A stretch of 64,000 bases of DNA from Micromonospora sp. DSM 45708 (GTDB lineage Bacteria > Actinomycetota > Actinomycetes > Mycobacteriales > Micromonosporaceae). The notes beneath the pieces are model-generated. The model was given only the letters and a program-made list of their open reading frames with translations, did not search any database and was not told the DNA's origin. How positions within the stretch are numbered: the stretch's first letter is position 1; each line of letters opens with the position of its first letter. The DNA lies in NCBI RefSeq assembly GCF_039566955.1, contig NZ_CP154796.1:5890001-5954000 (forward strand). The letters are read 5' to 3'. Positions 33,050 to 41,563 of this stretch are shown here, piece after piece. The position numbers and the translations under genes are program-made.

Positions 33050-34255
33050 CTACGCGAGTCCGCACAGCGCCACCTCTGCTGATCTTGATGGTTTGGGCTG
33101 GTAGGGAGTCTTGTCGCGGATGCAGGCCCAGAGGACGTTGAGGCGTTGTCTGGACAGGGCGGCGGTGGCTTGGCGGTGGGTCTTTCCTTCGGCTCGTTTC
33201 TTGTCGTAGTAGGCGCGTGATCGTGGGCAGTGGGTCAGGGCGGTGAAGCTGGACATGCTGAACACCCGGCGTAGGCCACGGTGGTAGCGGTGGGGTCGGA
33301 CCTGGTGACCCTGCCTGCTCCCGGAGTCGCGGGAGATCGGCGCGAGGCCGGCGTGGGCGGCGAGTGCGGCGGCGCTGGGGTAGGTGGTGAGGCTGCCGGC
33401 GTGGGCGAGGAACTCGGCGGCGAGGGTGGTGCCGATGCCGGGCAGGCTGGTGACTATCTCTCCCAGTTCGTGCTCGGCGACGATGCCGGCGATGATCTCC
33501 TCGATGGCGGTGATGCGGTCGTTGACCGCTTCCAGGTCGGTGGCCATCTGCGCCACGATCCCGGCCGCGGTGGCCTCCCCGGCGACGGCGACGGTCTGCG
33601 TCCGCGCGGCGGCGAGGACCTTGGCGGTGAGAGCCTTGGCGGCCCGGACGCCGTGCTGGCGTAGGTAGGCCAGGATGCGGGCCTCGCCGGCGCGGCGCAG
33701 CCCGACGGGTGTCTGCCACTGCGTGAGGAGCCGTAGCGCGCCCTTGTTGCGCAGGTTCAGCGTCTTCTCGAGCGCGGGGCTGATCATGGCCAGCAGGTCC
33801 TGGATGCGGGCGGTGAGGCGGACGCGGTCGGCGACCAGGTCGAGGCGGCGGGAGACGAGCAGCTTCAACTGCTGCTGCACCCCGTCCGCGAGGGTGAGGG
33901 CCGGCAGGTCGGCGCGCATGCGCAGGGTCTGGGCGATGACGTAGGCGTCGTGGGCGTCGGTCTTGCGTTCGCCGTGGAACGCCTCCGCCATCCGCGAGGT
34001 GACCGTGCCGCTGACGTAGCGCACGTCCGCCCCGCGGTCGAACAGGACCGCCAGCAACAGCGAAGCCGGTCCGCCTCGCAGGTCGACGGCCCAGCGGATC
34101 GGCTTGCGGCGCTTACCGAGCCGCCCGACGATGCCGGAGATCGCGTGCTGGTCGTTGGGGATCTTCTCGGACATCACCACGGTGCCGTCGTCGTCGACGA
34201 CGTACACGTGGTGGTGGGTCTTGCCGACGTCGACGCCGGCCCACAGGCTGCCCAT
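33050..34255 (-). CDS. IS110-family transposase (copy 2)
   Basis: A 401-aa DEDD transposase: WAGVDVGKTHHHVYVVD (first Asp), ERKTDAHDAYVIAQTLR, the helical region around residues 150-240, and the C-terminal helix-hairpin and serine domain (VTSLPGIGTTLAAEFLAHAG, AAHAGLAPISRDSGSRQGHQVRPHRYHRGLRR). It appears intact. It is from a different IS110 subgroup from copy 1. The non-coding flanks of the element (33.0 and 34.3 kb) may carry a bridge RNA; no terminal inverted repeats are expected. Confidence 0.9.
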   Translation of the reverse strand: MGSLWAGVDVGKTHHHVYVVDDDGTVVMSEKIPNDQHAISGIVGRLGKRRKPIRWAVDLRGGPASLLLAVLFDRGADVRYVSGTVTSRMAEAFHGERKTDAHDAYVIAQTLRMRADLPALTLADGVQQQLKLLVSRRLDLVADRVRLTARIQDLLAMISPALEKTLNLRNKGALRLLTQWQTPVGLRRAGEARILAYLRQHGVRAAKALTAKVLAAARTQTVAVAGEATAAGIVAQMATDLEAVNDRITAIEEIIAGIVAEHELGEIVTSLPGIGTTLAAEFLAHAGSLTTYPSAAALAAHAGLAPISRDSGSRQGHQVRPHRYHRGLRRVFSMSSFTALTHCPRSRAYYDKKRAEGKTHRQATAALSRQRLNVLWACIRDKTPYQPKPSRSAEVALCGLA

Positions 34256-34479
34256 CGGGCATCACCCCTTCGGTTGTCTGGTCAAGGGGCGTGGACCCGC
34301 CGCGGTTCAGTAGCCACAACTTCGGAAAGGGCGATCGGTCGCAAGTCTCCATCCAGTGCTGATACAGCGGTCGTCAGCGAGGGCCGGGGCGTCCTACTCC
34401 AAGCTGGCCATGACAGCGGCAGCACACACCCAGACAGTCACCCGACCCACCGGGTCCACCCCGACAAACGACAAGCTTC

Positions 34480-34602
34480 GATGTATGGTTGCGGCTCCGG
34501 ACGGACACCCGGAGCCCAAGCCGCCGCTATCAGGGGCGTCGCGCCGGAACGCCGAGCGGTCCAGGATCTTTGCGTGCCTGGGTGATGGTCATCGGGCGGC
34601 GA
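34480..34602. repeat. Dispersed repeat, copy B
   Basis: Counterpart of 14981-15103 in the same orientation, about 80% similar by eye. It occupies much of the 34256-34611 gap between the IS110 transposase and the defence-like operon. Its minus strand starts a short frame (MTITQARK...) that ends after 20 codons. Confidence 0.6.
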
Positions 34603-34611
34603 ACCATGCCG

Positions 34612-35763
34612 TCAGGTGTCGAGGCCTGCGAGGTTGAGGCGTTCGAGCAGGCTGGGCTTGCGGGCATGCGCCGCCCGTAGCTCGGCCAGCCGGTACCGGA
34701 ACGATGAGCTGTCCCCGTCGCGTTCACTGAGTTCGCGCAGGTCGACGAGGAGTTGAACAGCGGTGTCGTACTCGCGGGGTTTCTTCGTGGCGATGAGTTC
34801 GTCGGCCCGCTGCCAGGCGGCGGGTTGGTCGATTGCGAGGGTGTCGAGGTGTCGTTGCCGGGCGGCTGCGGCGGAGCGTTCCCGGCGAACCCGGTCGCGT
34901 TCCCGCTGCTCGGCATCCCGTCGTTCCCGCACGGCGCGCAACTCGGCGGCGGTGGCGAGCAGTTGCCCGGCGGTACGGACGGCCGTCGGGGCGGATGCGT
35001 CGGCGGGATGGGCGTCGCGGTAGCGGCGCAGCAGTCGGTTGCGCAGGTGGTTGTCGCTGCCGGTGATCAGGTCGGCCAGGATGGCGTCCTTGTCCCGAGC
35101 GGGCAGCCCGACGACCCAGGTGCGTAGTTGCGTGGCGGTCGGTTCACCGGAGGCGGCCGGCGACGGCACGGCCGCCGCAGCCGCGATCAGATCGGGGTCG
35201 ATGCGTAGGAACTCGGCGACGGCGGTGAGGGACGCGTCGAGGGTTTCCATGCCGGCGGGTACGGGCGGTTCCGGCTCGTCGTCGGCGATCTCCTCGGACT
35301 GTACGCAGCGGAGCCAGGCCAGGTAGAGCAGGCGCAGGTCGCCGGCGGCGAGGCCGGCCCGGACCGGGATGATCGAGGTGAGCAGGCCGTGGCCGTCGAG
35401 GTCCCACTCGTCGGTGCCGTCCTCGTCCTCGTCGTGGAGGTCGATGATGACGTGCTCGCCGGCCGTCCACGCGGACGCGCTGTCGCCCTGGCAGTACTGG
35501 GCCACCGTGGCGGGGTCGAGCACGTGTTTCGGTAGCCGCAGCATGAGCTGGTGGGTGCCCCAGTTCGCCAGGTACAGGTGTGCGTCGAAGTACCGTTCCA
35601 TCAGCGTGCGCGGGTTGCCCTTGAAGTCGCCCCACTCGTAGGTATTCACGAAGCTGGTGGCGGCGATGTCGGCCCGGGTGGACAGCGCCCGCAGCTCGGC
35701 CCGCTCCCGGCCGGTGAGGGGTCGGTCGACGGCGGTGAATTCGTAGTACTGGTACTCGCTCAC
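34612..35763 (-). CDS. Uncharacterised 383-aa protein in defence-like operon
   Basis: Soluble, acidic in the middle and helical at the C-terminus. The first 150 residues show a compact alpha/beta pattern (YYEFTAVDRPLTGRERAELRAL, FVNTYEWGDFKGNPRTLMERYFDAHLYLANWGTHQLMLRLPK). An Asp/Glu-rich loop (LHDEDEDGTDEWDLDG) follows, then a helical region with a strongly charged coil (ERRDAEQRERDRVRRERSAAAARQ). I recognise no nuclease, kinase or DNA-binding motif. It starts 6 bp after the CcbP-like gene, so the two form an operon that is divergent from the TOTE primase-helicase. A defence function is inferred from context only. Confidence 0.65.
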   Translation of the reverse strand: MSEYQYYEFTAVDRPLTGRERAELRALSTRADIAATSFVNTYEWGDFKGNPRTLMERYFDAHLYLANWGTHQLMLRLPKHVLDPATVAQYCQGDSASAWTAGEHVIIDLHDEDEDGTDEWDLDGHGLLTSIIPVRAGLAAGDLRLLYLAWLRCVQSEEIADDEPEPPVPAGMETLDASLTAVAEFLRIDPDLIAAAAAVPSPAASGEPTATQLRTWVVGLPARDKDAILADLITGSDNHLRNRLLRRYRDAHPADASAPTAVRTAGQLLATAAELRAVRERRDAEQRERDRVRRERSAAAARQRHLDTLAIDQPAAWQRADELIATKKPREYDTAVQLLVDLRELSERDGDSSSFRYRLAELRAAHARKPSLLERLNLAGLDT

Positions 35764-35769
35764 GGGGGC

Positions 35770-36081
35770 CTACTTTCCGGCCCAATGCCGGTAGTCGTCG
35801 ATCCACGCGGTGCCGTCGGGCGCGGGGGTGGGTAGCGGCAGGTCGAGGAGGTCGATTCTCTGCCGGTGGTGGCCTCGGGTGCAGAGCGCGACGATGGTGT
35901 CCGCGGTCAGGTCGATCTTACTCACGGTGACCTCGATGCCGAGGACGGTGGTGGGGAACGGCGCCGCCAGATGCTCCTCGATCATGATGAACAGGCCGGT
36001 GCGCTCGTCCTCGTGACCGTCCGTGTCGACGGTGGCCTCCTCGATCATCGCCTCCAGCGCGGCGTTGCCCTTCGATGCCAT
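35770..36081 (-). CDS. CcbP-like (calcium-binding fold) small protein
   Basis: A 103-aa acidic protein. The core EEHLAAPFPTTVLGIEVTVSKIDLTADTIVALCTRGHHRQRIDLLDLPLPTPAPDGTAWIDDYRHWAGK matches the small beta-barrel of the CcbP calcium-binding family (strand pattern LGxxVxVxxID..D.IVAxC.RG..RQxIxLLDLPLP). The N-terminal ASKGNAALEAMIEEATVD is helical and acidic. ATG 36081 is close to the divergent TOTE gene start (53 bp away). Whether it binds calcium here is unknown; as a barrel next to conflict genes it may instead serve as a sensor or immunity module. Confidence 0.6.
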   Translation of the reverse strand: MASKGNAALEAMIEEATVDTDGHEDERTGLFIMIEEHLAAPFPTTVLGIEVTVSKIDLTADTIVALCTRGHHRQRIDLLDLPLPTPAPDGTAWIDDYRHWAGK

Positions 36082-36133
36082 CGGCGGAGGATAGCGGACT
36101 GGCGTCAGGGTGTTCGGAGTCCGATGCGCGAGG

Positions 36134-38491
36134 ATGGTCGGCGTGGGTTCGGTGTCCGAGTTCGTCGATCTCCGGCGGGAGGTGGAGCGGTTACGGGCGG
36201 AGAACGCCCGGCTGGCGCGTCTGCTGGAGCTACGCGGCCAGGACACGTCTGCGGCGCCGGAGCAGTTGTCCGCGCCGGTCGAGCCGCCAGGGCTGGTCAC
36301 CATGGCCTCGCCGACTCGGGACAAGCTGGCGTTGTTCGCCGACCGGTTCAGGGCCCGGGTCGACGTGTACGCCGTGCGGTGGGACAACGCCCGTACCGGC
36401 GCTGCCGGGTGGATGCCCGCGGTCGCCGGCGGTTGGCGTAAGGGTATGGACCGGCGCGGTGCCACCTACCTGGCCCGCACGACGGAGGTCGTCGCGGCGC
36501 ATCTCGTCGGCGACGTGTTCATGGGCCTGTACCCGCTGATGCCCGGCAACACCTGCCACTTCGTCGTGGCCGACTTCGACGGGCCGACGGCGATGCTCGA
36601 CGCCCTCGCCTATGTGAAGGCGGCACGAGCGAGGACGGTGCCGGCTGCGTTGGAGATCTCCCAGTCAGGCCGCGGAGCCCACGTGTGGGTCTTTTTCACC
36701 GGCGCTGTTCCCGCGGCCACCGCGCGCGCCGTCGGCACCGTCCTTCTCCGTGAGGCGATGGTGCTACGCGGATCGATGGATCTCCGGTCGTACGACCGGC
36801 TGTTCCCCAACCAGGACGTCCTGCCCGAGGGCGGCTTCGGCAACCTCATCGCCGCACCGCTACAGGGCCGCCGCCGCAAGGACGGACTGACCACGTTTCT
36901 CGACCTCGGCACGCTTGAGCCGTACGCCGATCAGTGGACGTTCCTGTCGACGCTGGACCGGCTCAGCCCCGGTGACGCCGAACAGATCGCCCGGCAGGCC
37001 AAGCAAACCCCGACCGGTGCCGACGTCGCCACGATGAGCCGATCCGCGGCGACCCAGGTCCATCCTCCGCTTCCTCCGGTGGTCCACGCGGAGGCCGGTG
37101 CCGGGCTGAGCATCGACGCGGCCCAGCTGACCCCCGCCGCGCTGGCGACGTTCAAGCACGCCGCCGCCATGGTCAACCCGAAGTTCTACGAACTGCAGCG
37201 ACTCCGCAAGTCCACCTGGGACACCCCACGATTCATCCAGGGCTACGACCTCACCCTCGACGATCACCTGGTCGTCCCCCGGGGCCTGCGGCACACCATC
37301 GCCACCATCGTCGAGCGCGCCGGGTCGCGGCTGGTCGTCACGGACGCACGAAACTCCGGGACCGAGATCGACACCGCGTTCACCGCCGAACTCACCGGCA
37401 AGCAGGCCAACGCGGTCGGCGCGCTTCTCGCCCACGACGACGGGATCCTGGTCGCCCCGCCGGGCTCCGGCAAGACCGTCATGGCCTGCGCCGTGATCGC
37501 CGAACGCAACACCTCCACCCTCGTCCTCGTCGACCGCAAAGCCCTCGCCGACCAGTGGCGCACCCGCATCCAACAGTTCCTCGACATCAAGCCCGGCCAA
37601 CTCGGCGGCGGCCGACGCAAGCTCACCGGCACGGTGGACATCGCGCTGCTGCCCTCCCTCGCCCGGCGCGACGACGTCGCCGCCCTGACCCAGGGGTATG
37701 GGCACGTCATCGTCGACGAATGCCACCACCTCGGCGCCGCGGCGTACGAGCACTCGGTCAAACGGATCGCCGCGCAGTTCTGGCTCGGCCTCACCGCCAC
37801 ACCCACCCGACGCGACGGCCTCGGCCAACTCGTCACCTGGCAACTTGGACCCGTCCGGCACACCCTGACCGACGAGGAACAAGGCACCCTCGCGGCAGCG
37901 ATGCACACCGACGCCGGACCCCGTCGAGCGCTGTTCATCCACGAGACCACCTTCCAACCCGGCGACGTCGACCTTGACGCGCCCGGCGCGCTCGCCGAGG
38001 TGCACCGAAGACTTGCAGTCGACGAGCCCCGCAACACCCAGATCGCCGATGATGTCGCCGTAGCCCTGGCCCGCGGTCGCAACTGTCTCGTTCTGACCCG
38101 ACGGGTCGCCCAGGTCGAGGCCCTCACCGCTCTGCTCGCCGCACGCGGACATCAGGCGCTCGTGCTCCAAGGCGCGATGAGCACCAGCGAACGACGGGCC
38201 ACCATTGACCGGCTCGACGGCGCCAAGGCCGGCGAGGGCCTGCTCGTCATCGGCACGACACCGTTCATCGGTGAAGGCTTCGATGCCCCCGCCCTCGACA
38301 CACTGTTCCTCGCCGGCCCGATCTCCTACGACGGCCTACTCGTCCAATGCGCCGGCCGTGTCATCCGCGCCGCGCCCGGCAAGGACCTCGCCGAGGTCCA
38401 CGACTACCACGACTCGGCCACACCCATCCTTGCCGCCTCACTCCCACGCCGCATGCCCGGATACCGGGCCCTCGGCTTCACCAGGACATGA
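36134..38491 (+). CDS. TOTE-type primase-helicase conflict protein
   Basis: A 785-aa two-domain protein. A short coiled coil (residues about 9-38, LRREVERLRAENARLARLLEL) is followed by an archaeo-eukaryotic primase domain with CHFVVADFDG (catalytic D147 and D149) and SQSGRGAHVWVFF (the conserved His). Then comes a superfamily II helicase: Walker A APPGSGKT (about residue 441), DECHH (about 527), TATPTRRDG, and a C-terminal half with LVIGTTPFIGEGFDAPALDTLFLAGP and QCAGRVIRAAPGKDLAEVHDYHD. This layout defines TOTE conflict systems (primase-helicase proteins linked to transposons and defence). No nuclease is fused here. ATG 36134 sits in a 53-bp divergent promoter region. Confidence 0.88.
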   Translation: MVGVGSVSEFVDLRREVERLRAENARLARLLELRGQDTSAAPEQLSAPVEPPGLVTMASPTRDKLALFADRFRARVDVYAVRWDNARTGAAGWMPAVAGGWRKGMDRRGATYLARTTEVVAAHLVGDVFMGLYPLMPGNTCHFVVADFDGPTAMLDALAYVKAARARTVPAALEISQSGRGAHVWVFFTGAVPAATARAVGTVLLREAMVLRGSMDLRSYDRLFPNQDVLPEGGFGNLIAAPLQGRRRKDGLTTFLDLGTLEPYADQWTFLSTLDRLSPGDAEQIARQAKQTPTGADVATMSRSAATQVHPPLPPVVHAEAGAGLSIDAAQLTPAALATFKHAAAMVNPKFYELQRLRKSTWDTPRFIQGYDLTLDDHLVVPRGLRHTIATIVERAGSRLVVTDARNSGTEIDTAFTAELTGKQANAVGALLAHDDGILVAPPGSGKTVMACAVIAERNTSTLVLVDRKALADQWRTRIQQFLDIKPGQLGGGRRKLTGTVDIALLPSLARRDDVAALTQGYGHVIVDECHHLGAAAYEHSVKRIAAQFWLGLTATPTRRDGLGQLVTWQLGPVRHTLTDEEQGTLAAAMHTDAGPRRALFIHETTFQPGDVDLDAPGALAEVHRRLAVDEPRNTQIADDVAVALARGRNCLVLTRRVAQVEALTALLAARGHQALVLQGAMSTSERRATIDRLDGAKAGEGLLVIGTTPFIGEGFDAPALDTLFLAGPISYDGLLVQCAGRVIRAAPGKDLAEVHDYHDSATPILAASLPRRMPGYRALGFTRT

Positions 38492-38586
38492 GTGCATCCG
38501 AGCGCGATCACCATGGCTGGTCCCGCCGGTTAAGGAGATATGACAGGAAGCCAAGCGTGCTGGGCCTAGCGTAGTAGGCTGACGGC

Positions 38587-39153
38587 ATGGGTCGGTTCTC
38601 CGAGGATGAGCTGCATGCGGTTGTCTCCCGGTACGAGGCGACGCGGGCGGCCGCGTTGACCGAGCGGGACGAGCAGCTGCGGGCGTTCCACGCGGCCGGG
38701 TGGCGGCCGGTGGATCTGCAGCGGGTCACCGGATACAGCCGGGAGACGATTCGTCAGGCGCTACGACCGGAGGTCCGGCGGGCGACCAACATCAGCCGGC
38801 GCCGGACATCACCCCAGCCGCCGACGGACTACCGGCCCTACGGTGACCGGAAGCCCTACGTGGTGGCCGAAACCCTCGCCGATCTGCACGGCCCGACCGA
38901 GGGCGTGGTGACGCTTCCGCGTCATCTCGACTGGTCCGGGCACGCCGAGTACGACCTGAACCGGGCCGCACGCCTGGCTAGCATGTACAAGGTGGTGCTC
39001 ACCGAAGCCAGCACGGTCGAGGATCTGAACACCTGGCTCAACGCCGACCCCCTTCGGCGGCTCTGGCCCACCCTCTGGCTGCCACCCCAGCTCCGCCAGC
39101 GCTGGGAGGACGCCTTCCCCGACCTCGCCGCCACCCGCAGCAACGCGGCATAG
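38587..39153 (+). CDS. HTH antitoxin-like protein of AbiE-type pair
   Basis: A 188-aa protein with an N-terminal helical region and helix-turn-helix (LRAFHAAGWRPVDLQRVTGYSRETIRQAL) that fits an autoregulatory DNA-binding domain. The C-terminal half (TLPRHLDWSGHAEYDLNRAARLASMYKVVLTEASTVEDLNTWLNADPLRRLWPTLWLPP) has the feel of an AbiEi-type antitoxin partner but I cannot place it in a named family. Its stop is 2 bp before the AbiEii-like toxin start, a typical toxin-antitoxin operon. The gene begins with ATG 38587 about 95 bp after the TOTE gene. Confidence 0.65.
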   Translation: MGRFSEDELHAVVSRYEATRAAALTERDEQLRAFHAAGWRPVDLQRVTGYSRETIRQALRPEVRRATNISRRRTSPQPPTDYRPYGDRKPYVVAETLADLHGPTEGVVTLPRHLDWSGHAEYDLNRAARLASMYKVVLTEASTVEDLNTWLNADPLRRLWPTLWLPPQLRQRWEDAFPDLAATRSNAA

Positions 39154-39155
39154 CG

Positions 39156-39827
39156 GTGGACCCCTTCCACGAACGCCTCGCCCGTACGGGGCTCGCGGCG
39201 GCCGATCGATACGGCTTCGCTCTGGCCGGAGGCTACGCGGTCCAGGCCGCCGGGGTTCTCGAGCGGCCCAGCGAGGACGTGGATCTGTTCACCGCCTGGG
39301 ACCGCCGGCAGGAGTTCACCGCGGCGGTCGCCGCCGTCGTGCACGCCTACCGCAACGACGGCCTGAGCGTCGAGACCGAGAGACAGTACGACACCTTCGC
39401 CCGGCTGGCTGTCACCGACGGTATCCGGGTTTCCAAGGTCGAACTCGGCGTGGACTGGCGTGCCAACGAACCGATCGTCATGGCGATCGGGCCGGTACTG
39501 CACCCTGACGACGCGGTCGCGAACAAGATGAGCGCACTCTACGGGCGAGCGTTCGCTCGTGACTTCATCGACATCGACGCCACGCTTCGATCCGGCCGCT
39601 ACACCCACGAAGCCCTCCTAGCCCTCGCGCAGCGCGCCGACCGTGGTTTCGACCGACGCGTCTTCGCCGACGCCCTCGGACAAGCCACCCTGCTCGATCC
39701 TGACGACTTCGCCCAGTACGGCGTCACCGGCCGAGCGCTGGACAATCTCCGTAACCGTTTCGCCGAATGGCGCCGTGAACTGCTCGGCGAAGAGGTACCC
39801 GCTCGACCTGACGGCTCCGTCAGCTGA
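39156..39827 (+). CDS. AbiEii/AbiGii-type nucleotidyltransferase toxin
   Basis: A 223-aa protein (GTG 39156) with the nucleotidyltransferase motif GGYAVQAAGVLERPSEDVDLFT (G[G/S]-x-DxD), the second acidic strand VSKVELGVDWRA, the kinase-like DDAVANKMSALYGRAFARDFID, and a helical C-terminus. These are marks of the AbiEii toxin family, which in characterised cases caps tRNA acceptor ends or inactivates NTP pools and is neutralised by its HTH partner. It lies beside the TOTE gene, which makes the stretch a phage-defence island in my reading. Confidence 0.82.
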   Translation: MDPFHERLARTGLAAADRYGFALAGGYAVQAAGVLERPSEDVDLFTAWDRRQEFTAAVAAVVHAYRNDGLSVETERQYDTFARLAVTDGIRVSKVELGVDWRANEPIVMAIGPVLHPDDAVANKMSALYGRAFARDFIDIDATLRSGRYTHEALLALAQRADRGFDRRVFADALGQATLLDPDDFAQYGVTGRALDNLRNRFAEWRRELLGEEVPARPDGSVS

Positions 39828-40080
39828 CCTCCCGGCGCTCAGTTGCCGCCCGGACACCGTCCTGCGCTCGTGGTCTACCGCGGCATGCACCAAGAAAGTC
39901 CGCCGCAGCCAAGGATGGCTCCACTCTCAGCTCGCGGCAGCGACATGCCTGCACTCGCAGGGCCAAACGCTCCAGCTGATCTTCGGCAAACGATCGCAGC
40001 AAGGCCGCTAAGCGACCAGGACGCAAAGACAAAAGATGGATAACCGCAGGTCGTCGGCCTATGAATACGGGCGGAGCGTC

Positions 40081-40121
40081 CGGTTAGGAAACCGATGCTC
40101 TATCCCCTGAGCTACGAGGGC
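40081..40121 (-). pseudogene. tRNA-Arg(CCT) 5' fragment
   Basis: Read on the minus strand it begins with GCCCTCGTAGCTCAGGGGAT and continues AGAGCATCGGTTTCCTAA, which is the acceptor 5' strand, D-arm and anticodon arm of tRNA-Arg with anticodon CCT. After the anticodon loop the sequence leaves the tRNA pattern (the 3' anticodon strand lacks one A and no T-arm or acceptor 3' strand follows). So it is a truncated tRNA, probably split by an integration or recombination event. Confidence 0.75.
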
Positions 40122-40144
40122 GCGAGGGGCCAGTGTACCGACCT

Positions 40145-40281
40145 GCGGGTCCACCCGCGTTGGCAGGGAGTGACCCACGTTGACCTGCACTGACCCGAAC
40201 AACCCGTCGCAGCCGACGATCACACGCCGACCACACCGGACAGGGCAATGAACAAGATCATTAACTCAGATTGGCCCGGAG
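40145..40281. repeat. Attachment-like repeat, right copy
   Basis: Direct counterpart of 13568-13703: it shares GCGGGTCCACCCGCGTTGGC, AGGGAGTGACCC, CCGTCGCAGCCGACGA, CACACGCCGACCACACC and ACAAGATCATT. The similarity is about 80-85% by eye. It is followed 50 bp on by the same 16-bp tRNA-derived core seen at the left. Confidence 0.65.
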
Positions 40282-40333
40282 CGGGGCTCCGGCAGCGTCC
40301 TCGTCCAAGGCGGCCAAGGGACCCAACCTTCAC

Positions 40334-40349
40334 CCTTCTGATCCGTAGG
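40334..40349. repeat. 16-bp direct repeat core, right copy
   Basis: CCTTCTGATCCGTAGG is identical to 13926-13941 and belongs to the anticodon arm of tRNA-Arg(ACG). Flanking bases differ from the left copy beyond a few nucleotides. Confidence 0.6.
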
Positions 40350-40765
40350 GCGATCAGTCCTCGGCAACGGGACGGATCGGTGACAGGAACGGATCGAGGC
40401 GTTCGGTGATCTCACCCCGCGCCATGACGTGCACCGGAACGCGTTCGGACCGGGCGGGACGCTAGTCCACGCGATCTTCCACTGGTCAGGCCGTGGCCAC
40501 CACCGGGCATTCCTTCTCGCAAATACACGATGTGAGGATGACGCACATTCAGGGCCGGCGCGGGCGGTGAGCCCGGCTTGGCGCCGAGGGAGCGCCGGCA
40601 ACAGCTGGGATGACTACCTGGCAGTCCAGCCTTGACCTCATCCGGGAAATCGATCGTTCTTTGTTGGGACGGAGCCCGCAGCCCGTTGCCGGGCAGGGCA
40701 CCCAGCTCAGCGTCAAGCAGGAGGCTACCTGGTCACCCTGCACATGGCGGGTAAGCACACCCGCC

Positions 40766-41533
40766 CTACTGCGCGGTGTATCCGCCGTCCACCGGAAGGG
40801 CGACGCCGACGACGAAGCTGGCGCCGGGGCTGCACAGCCAGAGCACGGTGGAGGCGATCTCGTCGGCTCGGCCGAACCGGCCGATGGGTTGGTTGGCCAG
40901 CGCTTCGGCGGTGTCGAGTTCACCGTTGGCGATCATGGCGGTGACCATGGGGGTCTCGAAGGTGCCGGGGCAGATGGCGTTGATCCGGACTCCGCGCGGC
41001 GCGTATTCCAGGGCTGCGCTGCTGGTGAGCCCGAGTACGCCGTGTTTGGACGCGTGATAGGCGGCGCGTCCGGGCAGGCCGACGAGGCCGCCGAGGGAGG
41101 AGCAGTTGACGATGGCGCCGCTGCCCTGCTCACGCATCTGCCGCAGCTCGTGCTTCATGCAGGCCCAGACGCCGCGCAGGTTGACGGCGTTGACGCGGTC
41201 GAAGGTGTCAGCGGGCTCGTCGGCGGCGTCGGAGGGTGGGGCTTGGATGCCGGCGTTGTTGAAGGCCATGTCGAGCCGGCCGTAGGCCGCGACGGTCTGG
41301 TCAATGAGGGCGGCGACCTGCGCCTCGTCGGATACGTCGCACCGGATGCCGAGGGCCTCGTGCCCGCCCGCCCGCAGTTGGGCGGTGGCGGTCTGCAGGG
41401 CCGCGTCGTTGATGTCGGCCAGGACGACCGAGGCTCCCGCATGGGCGAACGCCTGCGCGGTGGCGAGCCCCATGCCGGAGCTGGCGCCGGTGACCAGGGC
41501 TACCTGGCCGGTGAAGTCGTAGGTGGGGTTCAT
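40766..41533 (-). CDS. Short-chain dehydrogenase/reductase
   Basis: Classical SDR of 255 aa. TGASSGMGLA is the NAD(P) glycine motif, NNAGIQ the structural motif, and YHASKHG (with upstream Ser in NCSSL) the catalytic Ser-Tyr-Lys. The closing PVDGGYTAQ is standard. ADIND after the first strand suggests preference for NAD. Substrate unknown. It is downstream of a lipoprotein and a zinc alcohol dehydrogenase on the same strand, an arrangement found in other actinobacteria as a redox operon. Confidence 0.88.
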   Translation of the reverse strand: MNPTYDFTGQVALVTGASSGMGLATAQAFAHAGASVVLADINDAALQTATAQLRAGGHEALGIRCDVSDEAQVAALIDQTVAAYGRLDMAFNNAGIQAPPSDAADEPADTFDRVNAVNLRGVWACMKHELRQMREQGSGAIVNCSSLGGLVGLPGRAAYHASKHGVLGLTSSAALEYAPRGVRINAICPGTFETPMVTAMIANGELDTAEALANQPIGRFGRADEIASTVLWLCSPGASFVVGVALPVDGGYTAQ

Positions 41534-41563
41534 GGTGTCTCCCGGTGGCGCGCTCGGTGTTCT

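Larger units (their letters stand above)
39828..40765. other. Repeat- and tRNA-relic region at island edge
   Basis: No intact gene in 940 bases. It contains a 30-bp segment similar to one at 4.4 kb (39975-40004), a tRNA-Arg(CCT) fragment (40081-40121), the right copy of the attachment-like repeat (40145-40281) and the 16-bp direct repeat core (40334-40349). The remaining frames are short and Arg-rich without support. Confidence 0.6.

Noticed and set aside
36134..38491. Plasmid replication primase-helicase
   Set aside because: Domain order and motifs match TOTE conflict proteins, and no replication origin, partition or mobilisation genes are nearby.
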